Assembly (NCBI RefSeq): GCF_027213945.1
Contig: NZ_JAPWGW010000002.1
Location: forward strand, 1 to 64,000
Origin: Henriciella marina
GTDB lineage: Bacteria; Pseudomonadota; Alphaproteobacteria; Caulobacterales; Hyphomonadaceae
DNA length: 64,000 nt
Direction of reading: 5' to 3'
Made by a program: the position numbers and the translations under genes. The notes under the pieces were generated by a model that saw nothing but the letters and a program-made list of their open reading frames with translations, searched no databases and was not told where the DNA came from. Below are positions 15,703 through 24,316 of this stretch, in pieces (the first letter of the stretch is position 1; every line of letters starts with the position of its first letter).

Positions 15703-17178
15703 TCAGTCCTGCTTTCCCTTGAGCGTTTCCCAGGCTTCCAGAGCACGCTGGCGGCCCTGCTTGTGTTCGATAATCGGTCGCGGATAAGTTTTTCCCAACT
15801 CGACACCCGCTTTCTTCAGTACGTCGCTTCCCGCTTCCCAGGGTGCATGAAGATGTTTGTTGGGCAGTTTTTTGAGCTCCGGGCACCATTTGCGGACATA
15901 CGCACCGGTCTGGTCAAACTTCTGCCCCTGCGTGATAGGATTGAAGACCCGGAAGTAGGGCGACGCGTCCGCGCCAGACCCGGCCGTCCACTGCCAACCG
16001 GCGGCATTGGAGGCAGGATCAGCATCGACAAGCGTATCCCAGAACCAGTCTTCACCTTCAGTCCAGTTCAACAGCAGGTGCTTGGTCAGTAGCGAGGCAA
16101 CGATCATGCGAACGCGATTGTGCATCCAGCCGGTCGTCCAAAGCTGCCTCATTCCAGCATCCACGATAGGGTAGCCTGTCTGCCCCTTCTGCCAGAGCTC
16201 AAGATCCTTTTTACTGGATCTCCACTCCATTCCATTGAATTTGCTATCGTAATTTTCCCGTCCCATCTTCGGGTGATGATAAATCAGAACGTAGGAAAAT
16301 TCACGCCAGACGATCTCGGAGAGGAATGACCAGGCGCTTTCTTCCTCTTTCAAGCCGCGATTGATACGACCCATGACGGCCCGCCAGACCGTCGCCGGAC
16401 TGATCTCGCCATGATGCAGGTGCGGAGAAAGCCCGGACGTGCCATCCTCATCCGGACGGTTGCGCATCTCTTCATATTCGCGGATTGGACCATCGAGGAA
16501 GTCCTGCAATCGCACCTGCGCGCCTTCCTCACCCGGGGTCCACATTTCGTCGAACCCCTTCGACCAGTCCGGCTTGCTTGGATGCAGCTCCCAGCTCTCA
16601 ATCTCATCGCCGTCGATCCCGACACCGGCAAATGTCTCTGGCGCCTGCATCGGGTCCGGCGCTTCGAAACTGCTGCGGACCGCCCGCCAATAGGGGGTAA
16701 AAACCTTGTAATAACCGCCGGACTTCGTCTGGTAGGACCACGGCTCAGTCAGAAGGCATGTGTTGAAGCTTTTGGCCTCAATGCCATCATCCTGAAGCGC
16801 TTTCTTGATATCGGCGTCACGGTCCATTTCTGGCTGGGTGTATCTGCGCCCCCAGAAAACCGCGTCAGCACCTGTCTCACTGACAACATCACGCAGAATC
16901 TTCTCAGCATCTCCCTTCCGGCAGATAAGCTTGCCACCGCGCTGCGAAATTGCAGAGCGAAGAGACTTAAGAGACTTGTCCAGCCACCATTTCGAGGCGC
17001 CGCCAAGCTCACGTCTCCCGGCGACCGTCTCCTCGAGTATGTAGACCGGGAAGATTTTCGCATCCGCTTCTACTGCGGCAGCGAGGGCTGCATGGTCTGC
17101 AAGTCGAAGATCGTTCCTGAACCAGACGATCACTGAGGTTGGGTTTTCCTGTCCCAGCTTTTTCTCCTGTGTGCGCAA
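15703..17178 (-). CDS. phr: Deoxyribodipyrimidine photolyase (cryptochrome/photolyase family)
   Basis: The product of up to 491 residues starts IVWFRNDLRLADHAAL close to its N-terminus (antenna domain) and carries the FAD-binding C-terminal half: SFLSEIVWREFSYVLIYHHP, GQTGYPIVDAGMRQLWTTG, MHNRVRMIVASLLTKHLL, and WFWDTLVDADPASNAAGWQW with the conserved Asn/Trp. It repairs UV-induced pyrimidine dimers using blue light. No ATG is available: TTG at 17178 gives the longest form, and CTG (17157) after AGGAG or GTG at 17133 are alternatives. The predicted start of transcription lies only a few bases before the TTG. It heads the photo-oxidative stress operon driven from 17190-17217. Confidence 0.92.
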   Translation of the reverse strand: MRTQEKKLGQENPTSVIVWFRNDLRLADHAALAAAVEADAKIFPVYILEETVAGRRELGGASKWWLDKSLKSLRSAISQRGGKLICRKGDAEKILRDVVSETGADAVFWGRRYTQPEMDRDADIKKALQDDGIEAKSFNTCLLTEPWSYQTKSGGYYKVFTPYWRAVRSSFEAPDPMQAPETFAGVGIDGDEIESWELHPSKPDWSKGFDEMWTPGEEGAQVRLQDFLDGPIREYEEMRNRPDEDGTSGLSPHLHHGEISPATVWRAVMGRINRGLKEEESAWSFLSEIVWREFSYVLIYHHPKMGRENYDSKFNGMEWRSSKKDLELWQKGQTGYPIVDAGMRQLWTTGWMHNRVRMIVASLLTKHLLLNWTEGEDWFWDTLVDADPASNAAGWQWTAGSGADASPYFRVFNPITQGQKFDQTGAYVRKWCPELKKLPNKHLHAPWEAGSDVLKKAGVELGKTYPRPIIEHKQGRQRALEAWETLKGKQD

Positions 17179-17189
17179 TGTCGTAGGCG

Positions 17190-17217
17190 TCTACGCGGCA
17201 AACTGTGGCTCGGATCA
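17190..17217 (-). promoter_or_regulatory. Predicted ECF11/RpoE-type promoter of the photolyase operon
   Basis: On the minus strand TGATCC (17217-17212), 16 bases, then CGTAGA (17195-17190). Spacing and both boxes match the element at 11002-11027 and the TGATCC-N18-TA form of the singlet-oxygen sigma factor consensus. The known regulon of that sigma factor includes photolyase and Cfa-type genes, which are exactly what follows. Confidence 0.72.
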
Positions 17218-17314
17218 ATCTTGTCCACATTGTAGGTGTCTGGCGCCAAAGGAAATATTTGTTTAGTCAGGCGTGGCGCGACCGAAAACAAAGGCTGGCA
17301 CGGGGAGTTGCGGC

Positions 17315-18766
17315 TTGAGACAACAAATATCTGACCTTCTGGACAAGGCGCACGGCAAGCAGATCATCTGCGTTGGTGACTTGATGCTGGACCGGTATGT
17401 CTATGGCAGCGTTGGCAGGGTCTCGCCGGAAGCACCCGTCCCGGTTCTGCGCAAATCGCATTCAACAGAAGTGCCCGGCGGCGCAGGCAACGTGGCCCGC
17501 AACCTCAGCGCCCTTGGCCTGCACACCATTATGATTGGCTGTATCGGTGATGATGATGCCGGCACGCATCTTACTGAGCTTCTCGAAGTCGATCCGCTGA
17601 TCAGCTGTCAGCTTGTCCGCACGGGCAGTACGCCGACGGTGATAAAGACACGCTTCATAGCTGGCACACAGCAATTGCTACGCGTCGATACCGAAGACGA
17701 TCGCCCAGACCTTGCTGATGCCTCATCAAAAATCGGTAAACTGGTCACAGACGCCGCAAGAACGGCTGCACTGATCATTGTGTCGGATTATGCGAAGGGT
17801 GCGGTCAATCCGATTGTTTTCGGCGCTTGTATCAACGCTGCCCGGGACAATGGCATACCCGTTCTAGTCGACCCGAAATCGAAGGATTTCAGCATCTACA
17901 CAGGTGCAGACCTGATCAAGCCGAATGCGAGTGAGCTTGCGGCTGCCAGTGGTCTGCCCACCGCAAGCGATAGCGATGTCGAGACCGCACTTGGCACCTT
18001 GGCCGATAGCCTGCCTGGCACCAGGCTTGTCGTGACCCGCGCGGGAAAGGGCATGTCCTGGTATGAGGGGACAAAAACCTTCCACATGAAGGGAGAGGCC
18101 CGGCAGGTCTTCGACGTCTCAGGCGCTGGGGATACCAGCATGGCGGCGCTCGCAGCGGCCATCGCCGCAGGTGCAGAGCTCAACGACGCGGTTGCGCTCG
18201 CTATTGCAGCCTCCGGCATCGTCGTTGGAAAAGTCGGCACAGCAACTGTCAGCGTGGCGGAACTTCAGCGCGCGCTTCCAGCAGGTGAGGCACCGCAATC
18301 GGCAGGATTGTTGCCCCGCACAGATGCCGCTGAACTTGCAACGCGCTGGCGGGCATCTGGACTACGCGTCGGATTTACCAATGGGTGCTTCGACATTCTA
18401 CATCCCGGCCATCTGAGGGTTTTGCGTCAGGCCCGGGCTCAATGCGACCGCCTGATCGTCGCGATCAATACCGACGCCTCGGTCAAGCGCCTCAAAGGCG
18501 AAAGCCGCCCGGTAAACACGGAGCAGGACCGCGCCGAGCTGCTTTCAGGCATCGCAGGCGTCGATGCTGTTACGAGCTTCGATGAAGATACGCCCGCTGA
18601 ACTGATCGAAGCCCTGCAGCCAGATGTTCTGGTCAAAGGGGGAGACTATAAAGCCGACGAGATCGTGGGCGCCGACACGGTCAGGGCCCGCGGCGGTGAA
18701 GTGGTCATTGTTCCGCTGCTGGAAGGCCGGTCGACGACGAACATTATCGAGCGCTCGCGCAGCTAG
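17315..18766 (+). CDS. hldE: Bifunctional heptose kinase / heptose-1-phosphate adenylyltransferase
   Basis: About 483 residues from TTG 17315, favoured because GGGGAG lies 7 bases upstream; GTG 17273 is an in-frame alternative without a ribosome site. The N-terminal ribokinase-type domain shows GDLMLDRYVYGSVGRVSPEA, PGGAGNVARNLSALG, DPKSKDF and the catalytic VSGAGDTSMAALAAAI. The C-terminal nucleotidyltransferase domain begins VGFTNGCFDILHPGHLRVLR and ends with LVKGGDYK and STTNIIER. It makes ADP-heptose for the lipopolysaccharide core. Its TAG stop shares CTAG with the stop of the convergent gene at 18763. Confidence 0.95.
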   Translation: MRQQISDLLDKAHGKQIICVGDLMLDRYVYGSVGRVSPEAPVPVLRKSHSTEVPGGAGNVARNLSALGLHTIMIGCIGDDDAGTHLTELLEVDPLISCQLVRTGSTPTVIKTRFIAGTQQLLRVDTEDDRPDLADASSKIGKLVTDAARTAALIIVSDYAKGAVNPIVFGACINAARDNGIPVLVDPKSKDFSIYTGADLIKPNASELAAASGLPTASDSDVETALGTLADSLPGTRLVVTRAGKGMSWYEGTKTFHMKGEARQVFDVSGAGDTSMAALAAAIAAGAELNDAVALAIAASGIVVGKVGTATVSVAELQRALPAGEAPQSAGLLPRTDAAELATRWRASGLRVGFTNGCFDILHPGHLRVLRQARAQCDRLIVAINTDASVKRLKGESRPVNTEQDRAELLSGIAGVDAVTSFDEDTPAELIEALQPDVLVKGGDYKADEIVGADTVRARGGEVVIVPLLEGRSTTNIIERSRS

Positions 18767-19677
18767 TTGCCGCGCTCGCCTGAAATATCGCGTTCCGAAT
18801 TCGGGCGTCGGATAGGAGCGACATCAACCACTTCCTCTGCAGCCCAGGTGTCAAAAGGCTCTGCTGGTTTGGGCAGGTTTTCTTCTAGCCATACGGACAG
18901 TGTTTCCGCTCGCGCATTGATCGAGTCGGCGAGGGTGCCGTCAGCGCTATAGACCAGGCGTGGACGCGGAAGGCTTGGCAGGAAGAAACGCCTGACAGGT
19001 TTACTGGCAGTGAGACCTGTTGAAACGACGCAAGCATCCACAGCATCGCTACAGGGGCCGGCCAGCTCGACCCATTCGGCAACGTCGATATTTGCTGGCA
19101 TCATTACGCCGCCAAACCGCTGACGGAAATCTTCATCATCGGGCAGGGCGCTTAGGGCCGCTTCAAGAAGCGCCTCAGTGCCAGGTGCGGCCACAATCAG
19201 CACTCCGCGCTTGCGGTTGTCGGCGGACGCATAACGAGACACTGCGGCGGCGACATCGCCAGCCGCCAGCGCGCTCGCCTCACCGCGCATGCGCTTCCTC
19301 GAAGCAGGCGAAGGCGCACGATAGGAAGGTGCATAGACGACCGCACCCAGATCCGATGCGAGTCCGGCGTCATCCATGAAGTCTTCAAAATCGCTCCGGA
19401 TGACATCGCTGGATGCCGGAAGCAGGCCTGCAGGCTGCGGCGTTGTTGGAAACGGCGCCAGTATGATGACATCGACGCCCCACGGGCTCGCCCATCCACC
19501 CGGCGGGGTCTTTGCCGGCCGCTGAAGCCAGTCTTCTTGCAGCCCATAATCAGGCTCTGCCGCTTCTCGCTCCCCCTGACCAAGCCAGGATGCGTAGACA
19601 CTATCCTTGAACGCTACCCAACCAACAGCCAGCGCAGCGACAATGCCAAGCGCGATCAGGATAGGGCGCATATTCAA
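18763..19677 (-). CDS. DUF3089-like (alpha/beta hydrolase-related) membrane-anchored protein
   Basis: The 304-residue product has an N-terminal hydrophobic anchor (PILIALGIVAALAVGWVAF). The segment VDVIILAPFPTT followed by DLGAVVYAPSYRAPSP recalls the DUF3089 pattern (a short strand after the start, then YAPxYR). The region where DUF3089 members carry a G-H-S-Q-G nucleophile reads GVLIVAAPGTEALLEAA, so the catalytic Ser is not seen. It may be a non-catalytic relative. It overlaps the DUF6285 gene upstream by 4 bases, suggesting one transcript with the phosphotransferase gene. Confidence 0.55.
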   Translation of the reverse strand: MNMRPILIALGIVAALAVGWVAFKDSVYASWLGQGEREAAEPDYGLQEDWLQRPAKTPPGGWASPWGVDVIILAPFPTTPQPAGLLPASSDVIRSDFEDFMDDAGLASDLGAVVYAPSYRAPSPASRKRMRGEASALAAGDVAAAVSRYASADNRKRGVLIVAAPGTEALLEAALSALPDDEDFRQRFGGVMMPANIDVAEWVELAGPCSDAVDACVVSTGLTASKPVRRFFLPSLPRPRLVYSADGTLADSINARAETLSVWLEENLPKPAEPFDTWAAEEVVDVAPIRRPNSERDISGERGN

Positions 19678-20051
19678 TCCTCTATAGCTGTTGCCAGTCC
19701 GGAGTATTTCGGTTGATCGACTTTCAACTGCGCAATTGCGGTCTTTTTGAGGTGTTCCATCAGCGCCGCTGACTCAATCGTCAGCTCACCAGATCGGATT
19801 CTGACTTGAAGCTCCTCATTGAGAGCCTGTCGGCTTTTGCCATCACTATCAGGCAGTAACGCCTTCAGACGCTCATACTCGGCTGCGTCATTCGCGTCGC
19901 GGGCGTCCAGATCCCGAAGGATCGTGGCCAGTACGTTGGAGGCGACGCGCGCATGGAAGGCTGCCCGGCCTTTCAGTTCCGGCATCGCTGAATGGTCGAC
20001 GAAATTCTTCACCGCCTGGACAAGCTCACTAACGCTTGGTTGATCATGCAT
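19674..20051 (-). CDS. DUF6285 domain protein
   Basis: The 125-residue, mostly helical product carries LKGRAAFHARVASNVLATIL in its first half and LNEELQVRIRSGELTIES near the end. This is the pattern of DUF6285 proteins, which are regularly encoded right after an APH-like phosphotransferase. It overlaps that gene (20044) by 8 bases and the next one by 4. Function is unknown; a partner or stabiliser of the kinase is inferred from the fixed pairing. Confidence 0.8.
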   Translation of the reverse strand: MHDQPSVSELVQAVKNFVDHSAMPELKGRAAFHARVASNVLATILRDLDARDANDAAEYERLKALLPDSDGKSRQALNEELQVRIRSGELTIESAALMEHLKKTAIAQLKVDQPKYSGLATAIED

Positions 20052-21051
20052 ATCGCTGGCCCTCCAGAAGGTTCACAAGGTCCATTTCTGTCTCGGAAAC
20101 GCGGCGGCCAATGGCGGCGCGCTCAACACTGGCATCAGCGCCGGAGCGGAACGTCTCGTACATCCCCATGCACATGATGCCCCATTTCATGCTGCCCAGC
20201 ATGTCCCACCAATCGATATCGCGCGGCGTGAACTCAGCCCCGCCCGCAGCGGCATAAGCGTCCAGCAAAGGCTCAACATCGCCAAAACCGCCAAGGCGTT
20301 TCTCAGATTGGCCGAAGCGCCACGAATTGGTGCACATCCAGCCAATATCCTCGCGCGGATCGCCATAATGGGCGAGCTCCCAGTCCAGCACCGCTGCGAG
20401 GCCCTGTTCGTCCACCATGATATTGCCGAGCCGGAAGTCGCCATGCACAAGCATCGGCTCGAGTGGCTTTGGGGCATTTTCCTTCAGCCAGACAATCGCC
20501 AGGTCAAAGATCGGCCGACAGACACCGATTTCCTGATAGGTCTGCTCATACTGCTCGACCTGGGCGAGGCCGGTACTCTTGCGAATACGAGGAACGTCAG
20601 ACCCGTCGATGCGGTGAATCCCCGCCAGCGCACGTCCACACTGCGCGGGCAGGTTCTCCCTCGCCTTGGCGTACTCGTCATTGCGCAGGATGCGGCGGGC
20701 AATTGTCTCACCTTCAACACGAGACATGATGAAGCCTTCGCCGACACCTTCATCCGGTTCCAGAACATGGACAACTTCAGGGACGGCCACACCCGCGGCC
20801 GCTGCCTTGCGGATAAGCCGTGCCTCATTCGGCAGGCCGATGGCGCGCGAATCATCGGTCGCTTCCATCCCCTCAGGAGCACGGCGCAGAATCAGCGTTT
20901 CCGGCGCCCCGGTACCGTTGAGCGTAAGCAGCCAGGTCTCCTGACTTGCGCCACCTGACAGCCTGTTTGCAGAGGCCAGGGCTATCTGCTCGCCATACAC
21001 GCGTCTAAGGACCGCCTGCAGCCTGCTATCGAATTCTTGTTTCTCACTCAT
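20044..21051 (-). CDS. Phosphotransferase family protein (APH / ACAD10-11 kinase-like)
   Basis: About 335 residues from ATG 21051 (GTG 21060 is possible). It shows the kinase-like fold of the APH family: ETLILRRAPEGM in the N-lobe, LVHGDFRLGNIMVDEQ as catalytic loop with Asp and Asn, and VLDWELAHYGDPREDIGW as metal-binding segment. Relatives include the kinase domain of ACAD10/11, which phosphorylates hydroxyacyl-CoAs, and bacterial members usually stand near acyl-CoA genes. The substrate here is unknown. It is the first gene of a likely three-gene transcript with DUF6285 and the DUF3089-like protein. Confidence 0.85.
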   Translation of the reverse strand: MSEKQEFDSRLQAVLRRVYGEQIALASANRLSGGASQETWLLTLNGTGAPETLILRRAPEGMEATDDSRAIGLPNEARLIRKAAAAGVAVPEVVHVLEPDEGVGEGFIMSRVEGETIARRILRNDEYAKARENLPAQCGRALAGIHRIDGSDVPRIRKSTGLAQVEQYEQTYQEIGVCRPIFDLAIVWLKENAPKPLEPMLVHGDFRLGNIMVDEQGLAAVLDWELAHYGDPREDIGWMCTNSWRFGQSEKRLGGFGDVEPLLDAYAAAGGAEFTPRDIDWWDMLGSMKWGIMCMGMYETFRSGADASVERAAIGRRVSETEMDLVNLLEGQRYA

Positions 21052-21131
21052 CTTGGCCACAATTAACGGAAATCATATGATCTCCAAGCCATACTCAACG
21101 TAAACCCAGACCACTTTTCAGGAGCGCTTTT

Positions 21132-21872
21132 ATGGCGGACAAATCCGGTCACTCTGACCATGGATTGATGGCACCCGAGCCCAAACGGCCCAGTCTGTGG
21201 GCATGGCTGCGGGGCAGATTCCTTGCAGGCATAGTCATAGCCGCCCCGATTGCGATTACTTTTTTCGTCCTGCAATTTTTGATCAATTTCATCGACAACA
21301 GGGTCAAACCCCTGCTGCCGCCGATCATCCAGCCAGAAACCTATACGAATATCGCGATACCCGGCTTTGGCGTGATCGTGATGATTGTGGCGCTCACGAT
21401 ACTGGGCGCGGTCACGACAAATCTGCTTGGCCGCTCAATCGTGCGGGGGGCAGACCGGCTTCTGTCCAGCGTGCCAATCGTTCGCAATGTCTATGCAGCT
21501 TTCAAACAGCTTATCGAAGTCCTCACCAACAACCAGCAGGCCTCCTATGACCGCGTGGTGTTGGTTGAGTACCCAAAGGTCGGTTCTTGGTGCATCGGCT
21601 TCGTATCATCCAACGCGAAGGGTGAGATCGCACATAGGCTGGGCGATGATTTCGTCGGTGTTTTCGTGCCGACAACCCCGAACCCGACATCCGGCTTTCT
21701 CATCTATGTTCGCGAATCGGAGTGCATTGAGATGAACATGTCGATCGAGGACGGTGCCAAGATGATCCTGTCGGCTGGTCTCGTCGTGCCCGAGCATGGC
21801 GACGAAGCGCCCGAACAGCGTTCACTCCCGCTGACGGACGAGGGGACTGAGAAGCTCTCTGAGGACGCTTAA
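21132..21872 (+). CDS. DUF502 family membrane protein
   Basis: The 246-residue product has two hydrophobic segments (about residues 30-55, FLAGIVIAAPIAITFFVLQF, and 80-105, GFGVIVMIVALTILGAV) and the DUF502 signatures GRSIVRGADRLLSSVPIVRN and VEYPKVGSWCIGFVSS, then VFVPTTPNPTSGFLIYV. The family is a widespread inner-membrane protein of unknown role. Its 3' end runs 51 bases into the recG gene on the other strand. Confidence 0.9.
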   Translation: MADKSGHSDHGLMAPEPKRPSLWAWLRGRFLAGIVIAAPIAITFFVLQFLINFIDNRVKPLLPPIIQPETYTNIAIPGFGVIVMIVALTILGAVTTNLLGRSIVRGADRLLSSVPIVRNVYAAFKQLIEVLTNNQQASYDRVVLVEYPKVGSWCIGFVSSNAKGEIAHRLGDDFVGVFVPTTPNPTSGFLIYVRESECIEMNMSIEDGAKMILSAGLVVPEHGDEAPEQRSLPLTDEGTEKLSEDA

Positions 21873-23888
21873 AGCCCGGCCCCGGTCACTCGTAAGGCCG
21901 GGATCGGTTTCGATGGCATAACGCGCATCCTTGCGGGCAATCTCGATCAGGTCAGCGTCGGCTTGCAGATCGACAATACGGTAATCGACGGCGCCGGACT
22001 GGCGAACGCCCAACACATCACCGGGTCCGCGAAGCTTGAAGTCAGCCTCAGCAATCGCAAAACCATCCTCAGTCTCGCGAAGCGTTTCCAGCCGCTTGTG
22101 CGCGATTTCGCCAAGGGGCGGGCGATACAGCAGGATGCAGTAGGATTTCCGGTCGCCGCGCCCAACGCGCCCGCGAAGCTGGTGCAGCTGCGCCAGGCCG
22201 AAGCCTTCGGCGCGCTCTATCACCATGACCGTGGCATCGGGCACATCGACGCCGACCTCGATCACCGTCGTTGCAACAAGCACTTTCGTGTCACCGCGCC
22301 GGAATGCCTCAAGCGCCTCATCCTTCTGGTCACCGCGAAGCCGGCCATGGACGAGTCCCACCTTCTGCCCCAGCCAGTCCTCTAGCGCGGCGGCGCGGGC
22401 AACGGCGGAACTATCGTCCTCATCCGAATCGACACGCGGACAGACCCAGAAGACGCGCTCCCCCCTGTCGATGGCCCGCCCGATGGCTTCGACCACATCT
22501 CCAATGCGCGTGTCGGGAATAGCCCGCGTCTCGATAGGCTGACGCCCGGCCGGTTTCTCATCAAGAATCGAAATATCGAGGTCACCATGAACCGCCTGCG
22601 CAAGCGTCCTGGGAATAGGCGTCGCGCTCATCACCAGCATATGCGGCGCCGATGCCTTTTCGATGAGCCGCATACGGTCCGCAACACCGAATCGGTGCTG
22701 CTCATCCACGACGATCAGACCCAGTTTCTGGAAGAGCACGCTTTCCTGAAAAAGTGCCTGCGTACCGACAGCAACATGAATGCTGCCATCTGCGAGCCCC
22801 ATCAGCGTTGATTCGCGCTTGGGGCCTTTCTCTCGGCCTGTGAGGATTGCTACTTCATGCCCTAAGGGCGCGAGCAGGCCAGCAACCGTCTCGAACTGCT
22901 GACGTGCAAGCACTTCGGTCGGTGCCATGAAGGCTGCCTGATATCCAGATGAAACAGCCTTCAGTGCCGCCATGACCGCGACTAGCGTCTTACCGGCACC
23001 GACGTCGCCTTGCAGCATCCGCCGCATGGGATGGGGTCTCGCGACATCATCGGCAATTTCGCGGACTGCGCGCCTTTGCGCGGACGTCAGCTTATAAGGC
23101 AGGCGCGCTGAGAGTGCGTTCAGCGTAACATTCGGACCTTCCAGTGGCGGTGCGGTTCGCCGCGTCCGACTTTCCCGGGCAAAGGCAAATACGATTTCGC
23201 GCGCCAATGCTTCGTCATAGGAGAGACGGCGACGTGCAAGTTCGAACGCATCCGGGTCGTAGGCATGAGGCGTATGCAGACCTGCCAGCGCTGCTTTGAA
23301 GCCAGGCCATCGCTGCGCGGCGACCAGATCGCTCCCGAGCCATTCCGGCAGATCCTCAGGAACAAGATCTAGGGCGGCGATCATCGCCGAGTGAACCCGC
23401 TTGTTCGTGAGGCCTGCCGTCAGCCGATAGATTGGCTCGACAGGCGGCGGCGGTTCACCTCGTGCCGGATCCACGACATGGTCCGGGTGCGACATCTGCC
23501 GTTCACCCTGAAACTCACTGACAAGGCCGGACACGATCCGTTCCTTGCCGATTGGAAACTGGCCCTGAAGCCAGCGCGGGTCAGCGCGAAAATAAGTCAG
23601 CGTCAGGAAGCCGCTGCCATCGAATAACTGGATGCGGTGAGGCGCCCGGTCGGAATACGGCGCCTTGTACGACATCACCTCGCCGCGAACCGTGGACACT
23701 TCGCCCGCTATCAGGTCCTGAAAACTGTCACGAACCCGTCGGTCGAGCCATTTTTCCGGCAGGTGCAATAGCAGGTCCCATACCGTTTCACCGTCGACCA
23801 GCCGCTCGAAAACTGGCTTCAACTTGGGACCAATCCCCGGGAGCTTGTCGACGGGCTGGAACAGGGGAAAGAGTCGTTCATCACGCAT
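21822..23888 (-). CDS. recG: ATP-dependent DNA helicase RecG
   Basis: The 688-residue product starts at ATG 23888 (MRDERLFPLFQPVDKLPGIG); an upstream in-frame start adds unrelated sequence. It has the N-terminal wedge/OB domain (LDRRVRDSFQDLIAGEVSTV), helicase motif I MLQGDVGAGKTLVAVMAALK, motif II VVDEQHRFGVADRM, LVMSATPIPRTLAQAVHGD, and motifs V-VI TTVIEVGVDVPDATVM and GLAQLHQLRGRVGRG. It remodels stalled replication forks and Holliday junctions. Length is normal. It is divergent from sdhE, and its last 51 bases overlap DUF502. Confidence 0.96.
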   Translation of the reverse strand: MRDERLFPLFQPVDKLPGIGPKLKPVFERLVDGETVWDLLLHLPEKWLDRRVRDSFQDLIAGEVSTVRGEVMSYKAPYSDRAPHRIQLFDGSGFLTLTYFRADPRWLQGQFPIGKERIVSGLVSEFQGERQMSHPDHVVDPARGEPPPPVEPIYRLTAGLTNKRVHSAMIAALDLVPEDLPEWLGSDLVAAQRWPGFKAALAGLHTPHAYDPDAFELARRRLSYDEALAREIVFAFARESRTRRTAPPLEGPNVTLNALSARLPYKLTSAQRRAVREIADDVARPHPMRRMLQGDVGAGKTLVAVMAALKAVSSGYQAAFMAPTEVLARQQFETVAGLLAPLGHEVAILTGREKGPKRESTLMGLADGSIHVAVGTQALFQESVLFQKLGLIVVDEQHRFGVADRMRLIEKASAPHMLVMSATPIPRTLAQAVHGDLDISILDEKPAGRQPIETRAIPDTRIGDVVEAIGRAIDRGERVFWVCPRVDSDEDDSSAVARAAALEDWLGQKVGLVHGRLRGDQKDEALEAFRRGDTKVLVATTVIEVGVDVPDATVMVIERAEGFGLAQLHQLRGRVGRGDRKSYCILLYRPPLGEIAHKRLETLRETEDGFAIAEADFKLRGPGDVLGVRQSGAVDYRIVDLQADADLIEIARKDARYAIETDPGLTSDRGRALSVLRELLSPLVRQRE

Positions 23889-23999
23889 GAGCAGGCTGAC
23901 AATATCGAAAGCGTCGCAGGCTTCAATTGAAGAGGTCGCTGGGCAATCGGTAAAGCTGCACCTATGTGACGGTTTCACGCTCAAACAGAGGTATCTCTC

Positions 24000-24260
24000 G
24001 TGGAAGAACGTAAACGCAAACTCCAGTTCCGTGCCTCGCGTCGCGGCTTCCGGGAAATGGACCTGATCATGGGTCAGTTCGCCCAGCAGAAAATCGACGC
24101 CATGTCCGAGACAGATCTGGACGAGTTCGAGCGTCTGCTCGCAACGCCGGACTGGGAAGTCTATGCCTGGATCATCGGCAACAAGCCGGTCCCGCCAAAT
24201 TATGCAGGCCCTGTGCTGGACCAGCTGCTCGGCTTTAGATACGACGCGCGCGCTCTCTAG
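24000..24260 (+). CDS. sdhE: FAD assembly factor SdhE
   Basis: The 86-residue product begins at GTG 24000 with AGAGG upstream. RRGFREMDLIMGQFA contains the RGxxE motif needed to flavinylate succinate dehydrogenase subunit A; LDEFERLLATPDWEVYAWI follows, as in all members. It promotes covalent FAD attachment in the cytoplasm. The position just ahead of mfd and opposite recG is common in alphaproteobacteria. Confidence 0.93.
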   Translation: MEERKRKLQFRASRRGFREMDLIMGQFAQQKIDAMSETDLDEFERLLATPDWEVYAWIIGNKPVPPNYAGPVLDQLLGFRYDARAL

Positions 24261-24316
24261 AAAACGGCGAACGCGCTGAAGGCGCGCTCCTGTCTATCCC
24301 GCCAGGTGATCGACCA

